Shown here in pieces: positions 16,392 to 26,108 of a stretch of DNA of 64,000 bases. The translations under genes and the position numbers were made by a program. Origin of the DNA: Ulva prolifera (taxonomy: Eukaryota > Chlorophyta > Ulvophyceae > Ulvales > Ulvaceae); NCBI GenBank assembly GCA_023078555.1, contig CM041196.1, forward strand, positions 3,100,001 through 3,164,000. Reading direction: 5' to 3'. The notes beneath the pieces were generated by a model. It saw only the letters and a program-made list of their open reading frames with translations. It was not told the DNA's origin and did no database searches. Each line of letters opens with the position of its first letter. The stretch's first letter is position 1.

Positions 16392-18173
16392 GTGCTCCCC
16401 GCACGTGCCTGTGCGCGATGTACCCACCTCTCGCCGGCCAGATCTCGTGCCAGCGTGCATCATGTGCCTGCTGTGTATTGCTGCCTCGTGGACGTTTGAT
16501 TGGCAGCTTGGACCTAGCAGATCCATTGTGCTAAGTAGCGGCATGTGGCGCGGTTGCTTCCTGTGAGCTGACCGTACCCGAGGCTGCCTTGCCCTCGGAC
16601 TCGAGAAGACATTGTCAGCTTCAGCAGGTTCTGATCTTGATTTGGCCGGGCAATGCTGTCAGCCTAAGACAGCAGGGCGTGGCAATCATTGGGTGTGGCC
16701 ATGATGCATGCATGGCCGCCACGTGGCTGCTTCTTGTGATGACTGCCACACGAATCGCTGTCATGTTGCCAGATAGTACCCAGTCTGCCGCCCATTGCCT
16801 CAGGCGGTGGCTGACAGCTTGCATCAGGGCACGGCGTGCATGACCGTGTCGGCCACAGAAGCATGGATCGACAGATCATGGCAGCCCAGATTCCACCACC
16901 ATTGGTCCCCTCTGTGCGCCCAGTGCAAACTAGCAGAATGGTGTGAGCAGGTGGGGGTGATGCTTCATTCAATGAAGGAAAGAGCACACGCAGCTACAGA
17001 CCGCAACGGGCGAACCATTGGCGCCTCATTCGCTGGCCGCTGCAAAGACGATGCCCAAGCCTGTGGCGAGGGCAGGGAAATTGTGCTGACCGAGACACAG
17101 CATGCAACACATGGATGAAAATTTGGACAATTGTGAAACACACCGTGGCAGTGCGCGCACTACCTTGTGCTTGGAAGCGATCTACACCTGCAGATGCTGC
17201 ATTTTGAAGCTTCACCGGGCTTGGCGCTCGTGTGGCTTGGCACATGGAGGTGAAGCCGCGTCCTGTGACCGTGCGCAGGGGCGCAGACCAAAGAAGCGTG
17301 TGACCAGCCTGGAGGGACTATTAACTGCCAAACATAAACAAAACAATGGCAGGCGCAGCGTGACCATGCTGCCGTGTAAGCTGTCACCCATCAACCTGCT
17401 CAGCGGAGGAAGTATTCATTGGCATGGAAGATAATGCTGGCGTTCATGCAGCATGTTCGGCAGTACATTAGTCTGTGTCCATGCACGAGCGGCGGTGCCG
17501 CAGGAGCCAGGTCTCAGCTGTGGTAGATGGGCGTGTCTCATCAAGGTGTAACACAAGTGACCACCATGCACTGCTCCAGCTGCGCGATTGGCACAAAATT
17601 GTTCGAGTGACTGCATTCACTGGCCAACATGCAGCACTGCTTGGGTTCCTGGCCTTCCTCAACGATCAGAGCACCTGCACATACACAGCATTGTGAGATG
17701 CCAGTCGCAGCGCATGAAAAGTTGACATCAGGTGGTCCATGCAGCACAGTCACAGCCTAGTAGGATGCCATTGCCACGACTCTAGGGATGCATAATGAGG
17801 CGTCTTTGTGTAACAGAAATGGGTCTGATTGGTACTGAAAAGCTAGCTACCAGATGCTGCTCCAGCGGTCAGGAAAAAACTAATGGGGCCAATGGCATTC
17901 AACTCTGTGAATCATCAGGCCCACCCGCAGACTGCCTGGCCGAATGCACAGCAGTCAAGCCCCATAGACTTTAAAGCAGACTGTGCTGTTTGCATCCACA
18001 GCACAGGATTGTGACAGGGTTGCGCAGCTGTGGCCCGTGTGGCAGGGGTGTCAGAGCGGTCTATGGGTGCGGTGCTGCACCCCCGGGTGGCAGCCAAGCT
18101 TGGGCTAGCCCACTGAGAGCGCAATCAGCCCCAACTACACAGATAGCCTGATTTATCTCTGAAAGTTTTGCAG
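16392..18173. other. Large intron or intergenic region
   Basis: About 1.8 kb with several unrelated short frames and no family match. If the candidate exon at 18174 belongs to the coiled-coil gene this would be by far its longest intron; more small exons may be hidden here. Confidence 0.35.
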
Positions 18174-18431
18174 ACAACAGATCACCCACTGCCTTATGTC
18201 TCCAGAAACTCTCGCCGGTACGAGACTCCGTACCAGCCCGGTGGCATCTCAGACTCTCTACAGTTGCCACGTCCACAAAGCGTTCAAAAACTAATCCAGC
18301 AGCGTATTGCTATCATGGATCCGAGATCTGGCCAGCAAATCCGCCACAGGCTGCGCGATAATGGGTTTACTCAGGGCAGTGAATACGCCATGCCGGCCCG
18401 CACAGTGCACCATATGACCTGTGGGAGGATC
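18174..18431 (+). CDS. Candidate downstream exon of the coiled-coil gene
   Basis: Starts after TTTTGCAG in phase 0, matching the phase 0 exit of the exon at 16391, and ends at a phase 0 GTGAGA donor. It encodes 86 residues, including RRYETPYQPGGISDS, VQKLIQQRIAIMDPRSGQQI and DNGFTQGSEYAMPAR. The Tyr/Pro/Gly-rich start and basic, Gln-rich helix look like real protein. The link to the coiled-coil gene rests only on phase and order. Confidence 0.35.
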
Positions 18432-20625
18432 GTGAGACTCACAAAAATGCCCTCTACGTAGTATACTCAACTATGCCATCCACGCCTGCTCTCGTGCACT
18501 ACAGATGCCGGTCGTTCGGCGTCGCTCTCCCATGGGATATGCATACGTGCACATGCACATTGTGCGTGCTGTTGCGCCGCTTGTGCAGCCTTAGCCCACT
18601 TTGGATGCTACTTACAGTGTCGTCTTTAGCGAATGGCCCCATTAGCAATTTTCTGACCGCCAGTACTGGACCAGTACGCTCCGCTGCACCCATCAGGCTG
18701 GAGTCTCCTTCACCCCTACCATGCAGGCCAGCCAGCCAGCATGCCGGTGTGGCCGTACGCGTGGGCGAACACCTCTAGATCTAGCACAGAGGAGACCGTA
18801 TTATGGTGAGAGCTGAAATGCATGTCGGGGAGGGGAGGACCCTGACTTCTACGCATGCGCCATGAATTACGCTGCCTGTTAACAATTGCGCAATTGTTAG
18901 ATGCTGCGCAGCATCTCATGCAGTGCTCGGCAGTAGCGCTATGCTGCTGCCGGTAGTGAATTCGCTAGGGAGCCCCTGCACAGAGTGCAGCAGACATGTC
19001 GTTCCGTTCATGGCTTGCAGGTATAAATATAGCCACAGCGGGCCTGAGCTCAGACCCTAGGCTCCCCCCGATCGCCAGGCTCCCCCCGATCGCCAGGACT
19101 TCCTTGATATCCCGAAGGGTGCGTGGGTGCTGTGGCTTGGGCGATGCGCTTGCTGCCAGTGTCGACACAGATCTGTGTCGTTGCAGCGGGGTGATACCGA
19201 AATCATGATGCATCGCAGGTCAGCGCCTGTCAGCTCGTGTGAGCAGGAGCTGCAGTAAAATGAAGGGCATGCGATTACGTGTGCAGCCTGTCGGACCCAG
19301 GGGTGCGTGCATTGTGCTGTTAACAATTGCAGCTGCAGTGTGGAAGCTGATTCGAAAGAGATTTTTGCGCTGCGTTTGTTGAGATCCGCTGACTCTCTTA
19401 TCACGATATCGTCGATGATGCGTGACATCATCCAAGGGGGTGAAAGAATGACCGCTGTATTACTGAACGGGACGATGTCCGAGTGTGGTACCACCGGCCG
19501 GTGTCGCGAGCCCCGCGGGCCCAAATCAGGATCATCCTCAAAGCTTCAGCCACCGGGCCACCATCACCTTCCAGCTGTCTCGACAGCGCTGCAGAGGCAT
19601 ATCTCAGAGATACATGCATGGCAACGCTCCTAGTGCCACAGGTGGTGTGCAGCACCGCGACAGAAGCAAACAGACGAAGCAAACACACACATCTTTGCTC
19701 AGCATGCACAGGTGGTGTGCATGCTGAGCAAAGATGTGGCCATGGCCACATCTTTGCCTAGCATGCAAACAGCGCAAATCTTGAGCTTGTGAACCATACA
19801 GTTCCAGACGCTGCACCTTTTGAAGCTCCGGATTGTTGCTCCGCAAGTATTGGCTAGCATTCAGCTAGCAATGAAGATCGGCCAGCACGGCAAGCACGCG
19901 CTGTGGCCACCGGGCCCGGGCCCGCGGCATCGATCGAACATGATGCAATCGCTGGTGACCGCCATGGCCAGGCACCACCTCCAATGATCGATCGTGAGGC
20001 CCCGCCGAGGCGCACCGCGGCCCGGGTCGTTGCGGCCGGTCCGGGTCGTTTGCTTGTCATGCATATGTTCGAATTCACAACGCTGCAGTTGGTACCGCGC
20101 TTCGAAGCGGATCCGCACACGCGTGCACCGTGACGCCATGGACGTTAATTGATCAAGCCGTCCCGATCGTGGCTTCATGATAGAGCATTGTGTTGTGTTT
20201 GTGGGTATCTCAACTTCCCGTGAAGAACGGAAGAGTGAATGGCGGCGCCGGGCTTAAACAAGAAGATCAGGATCCTTGCATGTGCACATGACGCACCTGA
20301 TGCGCACGGTGTGCTCGCTGTGTGAAGCTTCATGAAGTCGAGCCAACACGGGATCAGTTCGTGGCACACGATACAGCAAAGATGACAAACATTAACAACG
20401 CTCCCGGGATTAAGCACGACACTTGTATGCTCATTTCACTGAAAGTGGCAAATGACAGTCCAAGGCTGTGTTCAGTGGAGATGAGGTCACATGAAAAAAA
20501 AGCGTGAAATAGAGATCTGAGACGATAGATAGACTTTAAAACATGTTTTATGTATGACTGCATTGTTCGTTTGTTCGAATTTGTTATTATCGGAAAGTTA
20601 TGGTCCGCTAACGTGTGAACCCTTT
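18432..20625. other. Gene-poor, repeat-containing interval
   Basis: No gene supported. Near 19068-19098 the 18-base unit GGCTCCCCCCGATCGCCA occurs twice in tandem. A perfect hairpin is listed at 19688-19738. The sequence CACAGGTGGTGTGCA occurs near 19638 and again near 19707. A palindrome AGTACCCCCCC/GGGGGGTACT sits near 20645, just inside the following inverted-repeat arm. Confidence 0.5.
19688..19764. repeat. 22-bp perfect inverted repeat plus a third related copy
   Basis: CACATCTTTGCTCAGCATGCAC (19688-19709) is followed by a 7-base loop and its exact reverse complement (19717-19738). The palindrome GGCCATGGCC follows, and then a third, slightly different forward copy (CACATCTTTGCCTAGCATGC, 19745-19764). 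The RNA or single strand would form a very stable hairpin. Confidence 0.9.
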
Positions 20626-20842
20626 CTGTGCGTCCTCGGGCCTGTGAGTACCCCCCCGGGGGGTACTGCAGTTATGTTTTGCGTCGAAAGGGGCCCAGCA
20701 GCCTGCCAGCAGCCCCCAATCGCACCCAAACCACCAGGCTGCCAGCCTGCCAACTCCGGTGGCCAAACTCCAGCCTGAAACTCGCATGTGCCATCATGCA
20801 CCACACAGCCTCAAACTTGACACAAGTACCACTCTATATCTG
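20626..20842 (+). repeat. Left arm of the inverted repeat
   Basis: Starts at CTGTGCGTCCTC and ends at ACTCTATATCT; pairs with 24253-24444. It contains the extra sequence GAGTACCCCCCCGGGGGGTA that the right arm lacks. Confidence 0.8.
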
Positions 20843-21598
20843 CAGATTATGTCTACTCATTTTCAGCTGCATCGAACACCTCTGCGTGACCTCGGCTCTG
20901 CTAGCTGTCGGCCCAGCGTGATTGTGTCCGTGCCACCGTTCTCTCGCAAATTCTGTGCCTGTGATGACACAGTATGGCTTCATTTGACTAGCTGCTGTGC
21001 CATACGAATTATATCATAGCAACGTGCTGTATCTGACGTACAGCACCTGTATCCTCGTGTCGAATACGGCTTCTTCAGAGCGCAAGTAACGCGCAAGAAA
21101 CCGTACCGTCGCATTGCCGGCTACATGAAAACTTCCAACAGGTGCCTTACAGCGGTGCTCATGGATGCCATGTCAATGCCGCGCTGCGTGCGCACACAGG
21201 TCCTACAAAAACGTGCATGTCGTGTGGGTGAAGGATCGCAGCCCGTCTTTGAACACACATGCGAAGGAGGCTGCAGCCGATGTCTGTCCGAAACTGTAGC
21301 TGTAAGCGTGGATCAGGAACACGGGATATCTTGTTGCCAAACGGAACACCACCACAGTTGCCGTACAGGCGGTGTGTGCCTTACAGCCCAACTGCTGCAG
21401 CAGCATTGGTCCCCACGCTTGATTGAACTTGTTTCAATGGATTCATCGCTGCCTCGTTGCGGGAATTAATGTACTGATCGCGAAAGACCGTGCCAGCACG
21501 CTGTCTGAGCATAACTGCTCCACATCAAGGGCTGCAGATCTGCAGAAACATTGCAAACATGGCTGCCTATCCACCTCGCTGCATACAGCTGCACCTCG

Positions 21599-23527
21599 CT
21601 ACACATAGCTCGACACAACCACCAAAACAAGAGGTCCAATTCGATCATCGCTCAGACATCGTTGCAGAGCAAGAACATGCCTCTGCAACAAACTGGCAGT
21701 CATCAGCAGAGCAAGTGCAGCACGCCCACCATTGATACTTGAGCGGGGTCTTAATGTACATGCATAGGTACCGGAGTATGTAACCTCTGCAATGGAATGA
21801 GTACATGTCAACACGGGTGTGCTGTGCGAGAGTCTGGTGCGCACAGCACAAGCACGGCCCATCAACATGCACGCAATGTGCAGCAGCTGCAGCTGAATAT
21901 TGGCAGCCATACTCCTTGACACAGGTGCATCAACATATTCAAATTTCAGAGCTGTGCGACCTCCAGTTCCACAGTGGTGAGCTGGGGTGTGCTGTGCGAC
22001 TGCCGTAAATTTGCCGTATTGTGTGCCAGCACAAGCGCAGACCATCTCCATGCACGCAATGTGCAGCAGCTGCAGCTGAATATTGGCAGCCATACTCCTT
22101 GACACAGGTGCATCAACATATTCAAATTTCAGAGCTGTGCGATCTCCAGTTCCACAGTGGTGAGCTGGGGTGTGCTGTGCGAGTGCCGTAAATTTGCCGT
22201 ATTGTGTGCCAGCACAAGCGCAGACCATCTCCATGCACGCAATGTGCAGCAGCTGCAGCTGAATATTGGCAGCCATACTCCTTGACACAGGTGCATCAAC
22301 ATATTCAAATTTCAGAGCTGTGCGACCTCCAGTTCCACAGTGGTGAGCTGGGGTGTGCTGTGCGAGTGCCGTAAATTTGCCGTATTGTGTGCCAGCACAG
22401 GCACAGACTATCTCCATGCACGCAATGTGCAGCAGCTGCAGCTGAATATTGGCAGCCATACTCCTTGATACAGGTGCATCTACATATTCAAATGTCAGAG
22501 ATGTGTGATCTCCAGTTCCAGAGCAGTGAGCTGGGGTGTGCTGTGTGAGTGCCGTAAACTTGCCGTATTGTGTGCCAGCGCAGGCACAGACTATCTCCAT
22601 GCACGCAATGTGCAGCAGCTGCAGCTGAATATTGGCAGCCATACTCCTTGACACAGGTGCATCAACATATTCAAATTTCAGAGCTGTGCGACCTCCAGTT
22701 CCACAGTGGTGAGCTGGGGTGTGCTGTGTGAGTGCCGTAAACTTGCCGTATTGTGTGCCAGCACAGGCACAGACTATCTCCATGCACGCAATGTGCAGCA
22801 GCTGCAGCTGAATATTGGCAGCCATACTCCTTGACACAGGTGCATCAACATATTCAAATTTCAGAGCTGTGCGACCTCCAGTTCCACAGTGGTGAGCTGG
22901 GGTGTGCTGTGCGAGTGCCGTAAATTTGCCGTATTGTGTGCCAGCACAAGCGCAGACCATCTCCATGCACGCAATGTGCAGCAGCTGCAGCTGAATATTG
23001 GCAGCCATACTCCTTGACACAGGTGCATCAACATATTCAAATTTCAGAGCTGTGCGACCTCCAGTTCCACAGTGGTGAGCTGGGGTGTGCTGTGCGAGTG
23101 CTGTAAATTTGCCGGATTGTGTGCCAGCACAAGCGCAAACCATCTCCATGCACGCAATGTGCAGCAGCTGTAACTGAATATTGGCATCCATAGTCCTTGA
23201 GATAGGTGCATCCACATATTCAGATTTCAGAGCTGTGTGATCTCCAGTTCTAGAACGGTGACCTTGGGTGTGCTGTATGAGTGCCGCAGATGTGCCGATC
23301 TGTGTGCCGGCACAGGCATATACCAACATACTGCACTCAATGTGCAGCTGAAGCTGCAGGTTAGTCGTCACAATCCTTGTCATGTGCAGAAAAGCTTGGG
23401 CCTCTATTGATGGAAGCAAGAATGGACAGGCGGTAGATGATTCTGGGCTCTCTAGAGCTGAACTGCATTGCTCAGCACCAGTGCCTCCTGATCCGGCTGA
23501 AGGACAGCAGCTGCACTCTTTGTCCAT
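21599..23527 (-). CDS. Uncharacterised protein with eight 61-residue tandem repeats
   Basis: The minus-strand frame is open for 642 codons. From about 23334 down to 21871 it consists of eight copies of a 183-bp unit, exactly 61 codons, so the frame is preserved throughout. The repeat contains ANIQLQLLHIACME, VCACAGTQYGKFTAL, QHTPAHHCGTGGRTAL and KFEYVDAPVSR. Copies differ by both silent changes (AAA/AAG Lys) and replacements (Met/Ile, Ala/Thr, Gly/Asp). The most N-terminal copies and the partial copy before them are the most divergent. The flanks are a Ser/Cys-rich N terminus (KECSCCPSAGSGG) and a C terminus ending LVLVVVSSYV. No known family. The plus strand of each unit contains stops. It could be a genuine repeat protein of the enclosing element or a minisatellite whose period happens to be a multiple of three. 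Confidence 0.4.
   Translation of the reverse strand: MDKECSCCPSAGSGGTGAEQCSSALESPESSTACPFLLPSIEAQAFLHMTRIVTTNLQLQLHIECSMLVYACAGTQIGTSAALIQHTQGHRSRTGDHTALKSEYVDAPISRTMDANIQLQLLHIACMEMVCACAGTQSGKFTALAQHTPAHHCGTGGRTALKFEYVDAPVSRSMAANIQLQLLHIACMEMVCACAGTQYGKFTALAQHTPAHHCGTGGRTALKFEYVDAPVSRSMAANIQLQLLHIACMEIVCACAGTQYGKFTALTQHTPAHHCGTGGRTALKFEYVDAPVSRSMAANIQLQLLHIACMEIVCACAGTQYGKFTALTQHTPAHCSGTGDHTSLTFEYVDAPVSRSMAANIQLQLLHIACMEIVCACAGTQYGKFTALAQHTPAHHCGTGGRTALKFEYVDAPVSRSMAANIQLQLLHIACMEMVCACAGTQYGKFTALAQHTPAHHCGTGDRTALKFEYVDAPVSRSMAANIQLQLLHIACMEMVCACAGTQYGKFTAVAQHTPAHHCGTGGRTALKFEYVDAPVSRSMAANIQLQLLHIACMLMGRACAVRTRLSHSTPVLTCTHSIAEVTYSGTYACTLRPRSSINGGRAALALLMTASLLQRHVLALQRCLSDDRIGPLVLVVVSSYV
21871..23334 (-). 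repeat. Minisatellite, eight 183-bp units
   Basis: The anchor ACGCAATGTGCAGCAGCTG recurs at 21871, 22054, 22237, 22420, 22603, 22786, 22969 and 23152 with exact 183-base spacing, and a decayed partial unit follows after 23335. Central units are nearly identical, which indicates recent expansion or gene conversion. Confidence 0.95.
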
Positions 23528-24252
23528 TCGAAATTATACAACAGCTGCTCCTGTAGCTTTGTAGACGGTGCATGTCAGCTGGTGTGTGCAAGCGGGTTGC
23601 TGAGTTCTGCTGAGTTCTTCTTGAAACAGTCGTCGCAGCACATCCATTGCATCAAGCCAAAGAAGTCTACGCAAATGTAAGTATATTCTGTAAACTAATA
23701 TACAAACTGCAGCCCGCAATGATAGGCTGGACACCGATCAGGCAGAAACAGTTCTGGATGGACCTCCACCACTGGAGGATATCATGAATTTCTATTGCAT
23801 GATAGGATAAGCTAGAGATTTTCTCACCGAATGCAGATCGGAGGCAACTGCATTCCTTTTGCTCTGCACTCAGCTGGAACTGCATAATCCACATATGAAC
23901 GATGGAATCTATGTGCTGAAGTACAGATGCAGCGATGCGACTTGCAGGACCATATTAGCCATACACAGGAACTTTTGTACATACTGGTGTCCTTGGGACG
24001 TTCAGTGAGCGGCAGCGGTGCAGCAACGGTGTTGCCTGGCGATCACCACACCATCGACCATTTACGTCGCGTACAAAAAGCATCAGGTGTACCAGCGAAT
24101 CAAACTAATCTATGCTGTGTCATCACCAGCACAAGCTTGTGGAGAGACAGGTTGCACGGGCACCCCCACGCTGGCGAGCGGGGCCTACAGCTACCAGTGG
24201 CGAGATCACTCATAGACGCTCGATGCGGCTAAAACTATGCAGTAACAATATT

Positions 24253-24444
24253 GAGACATAGAGTGGTTCTTGTGTCAAATTTGAGGCTGTGTGGTGCATG
24301 ATGGCACACGCGAGTTTTAGGCCTGAGTTTGGCCACCGGACTTGGCAGGCTGGCAGCGTGGTGGTCTGGGTGCGATAGGGGGCTGCGGGCATGCTGCTGG
24401 GCCCCTTTTAACGCGAAACATAACTGCACAGGGAGGACGCACAG
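24253..24444 (-). repeat. Right arm of the inverted repeat
   Basis: Reverse complement of the left arm at 20626-20842, with scattered substitutions. Homology stops at CTGTGCGTCCTC, the same outer motif as the left arm. Confidence 0.8.
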
Positions 24445-25133
24445 CATAGGGCGTGGACGCGGACGCTCAGGCAGGACGCACAGACTCAGATGTGCCAGGG
24501 AACGACCTGGAACACCTACCTGAACGCCGATCATGAATACTGTGCATATACGTGGTCTATTTTGTGTGGTTTCTTGCTTTCCCATCGACATTTGCGTCTG
24601 AATCTGTGAACGTGCACCATGGTTTCTGACGCCACATGTCCCAAGTTCTCTCGCGAACAGGAGGAAGTCCTATTTGAAAGTTCTGACAAATATCCTCCAA
24701 TCTGTGGTGAGCAGGACGGCTCGATGGCTGTGGGGAAGTCGAAGAATGTGTACGAGAACGTTTTGAAAGACTACCTTGCAACAATACGCACCGTGATCGA
24801 AACACCGCAGGACATTACATAAGGTCTCTAATAATCACACATAACGTAGACGTGACATTTGGAAGCGTTTAGACGGCTCGTTGCTTTCGCGGGGCTGTGC
24901 GTCCCGCCGGCACTACTCGCCACTGAACACGGCGCCTCTGTAGACCCGGTCGAACAGTCCGCGTCCACGCTGTGCGCCCACCGCCACTGAACACAGCCTA
25001 ACAGTGCAGAACATGAGAACGCTGGACAGCTGATTATGCAGCGGTGGCTTCAGGCTGTCATATTACGCCTCGTCTTGAGCTTGTCATGCATGACACAGTT
25101 GCATGCATGGTCATCATCGTAGCGGCCAACACT
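24445..25133. other. Interval between the two repeat elements
   Basis: A small plus-strand frame at 24619-24822 (67 codons, starting MVSDATCPKFSREQEEV) has no recognised family. The stretch around 24900-25000 repeats CGCCACTGAACACGGC / CGCCACTGAACACAGC. Confidence 0.4.
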
Positions 25134-25378
25134 CGCGCGGAGATACGTCTGATGCGACCGGGGAAGCGCCACGTGGCACAGCAAGACCCGCCACTTGTGA
25201 TGACTTCGCGAGCGCTGCATGTAGGCCGCTCGCGACACACCTACGATCGCTGACAGCGTCGCACGTGCCGATGCAGGTATGCACCGAGTCCATGCAAGTG
25301 TGCAAGTACTCCGCAAACATCTCTACTTCACTTTCGCCACGCCACGTCACGCCTGTTCCGGAAGACATGAAGAGTACA
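25134..25378 (+). repeat. Left 245-bp direct repeat
   Basis: Begins CGCGCGGAGATACGTCTG and ends GACATGAAGAGTACA; one mismatch to the copy at 25864-26108. Confidence 0.95.
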
Positions 25379-25863
25379 TATATCCGCGTACGTCCCCCAT
25401 CGCCACATCCGGCAGATAATGGACGAGGACTGCGCGTGAAGCCCCACGCCCCATTGCATACCCCACGCCATCATCCGCCCATACCCCGACCGTGTGATGA
25501 CGGGCTGATGCCGCCTGGTGACGTCAGCAATACATCGTCTGGCGCTTTCGAGTGCCACCTCACGTATCCGTGAGCGACCCACGCGCCGGCGCAAGTCAGG
25601 CGCGTCTGCGTCGAAGGTACCTTCGTCGGGAACTGGATGTGGAGTAGCTACGCGGATTGACGCAGGGATGATGCGGAGTCAGCAAGCAGATGTCATCGTC
25701 GGCACTCCCCGCGTTGTGGATGACGCAACTACGTGCAGGAACAGTCTCGTACTCTGGTGCGAGCCTCTCCTGGCGGCGACAAGACAGCGTGGACTGCACC
25801 ACGTGGCAGCGCGGAATGGGCCGAGGTCACCTTAGGCGCGGCGAGCGGAGTCTCAGTACCCGC

Positions 25864-26108
25864 CGCGCGGAGATACGTCTGATGCGACCGGGGAAGCGCC
25901 ACGTGGCACAGCAAGACCCGCCACTTGTGATGACTTCGCGAGCGCTGCATGTAGGCCGCTCGCGACACACCTACGATCGCTGACAGCGTCGCACGTGCCG
26001 ATGCAGGTATGCACCGAGTCCATGCAAGTGTGCAAATACTCCGCAAACATCTCTACTTCACTTTCGCCACGCCACGTCACGCCTGTTCCGGAAGACATGA
26101 AGAGTACA
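25864..26108 (+). repeat. Right 245-bp direct repeat
   Basis: Same sequence as 25134-25378 except for one A/G difference in the CAARTACT segment. Confidence 0.95.

Larger units (their letters stand above)
20626..24444. mobile_element. Putative element bounded by ~200-bp inverted repeats
   Basis: The segment 20626-20842 and the reverse complement of 24253-24444 are clearly homologous over almost their whole length. Shared blocks include GGGGCCCAGCAGC, GCTGCCAGCCTGCCAA, CCGGTGGCCAAACTC, TGTGCCATCATGCACC and ACACAGCCTCAAA. The left arm carries an extra palindromic CCCCCCCGGGGGG insertion. The arms enclose about 3.4 kb that contains the 183-bp tandem array. This is the layout of a DNA transposon with long terminal inverted repeats, or of a simple large inverted duplication. 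No transposase domain was recognised and no clear target-site duplication is visible. Confidence 0.5.
25134..26108. mobile_element. Short LTR-like element (TRIM-type candidate)
   Basis: Two direct repeats of 245 bp (25134-25378 and 25864-26108) differ at a single base (CAAGTACT versus CAAATACT) and flank a 485-bp interior. The pentamer ACACT occurs immediately outside both ends (25129-25133 and 26109-26113), as expected for a target-site duplication; the match extends to ACACTCGCG because the repeat itself begins CGCG. This is the architecture of a non-autonomous terminal-repeat retrotransposon. Against it, the repeats begin CGCG and end TACA rather than TG...CA, and I see no obvious tRNA primer-binding site or strong polypurine tract. 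A recent local duplication is the alternative. Confidence 0.5.

Noticed and set aside
21871..23334. Tandem array considered as a CRISPR array
   Set aside because: The 183-bp units are nearly identical throughout, with no unique spacers between short repeats.
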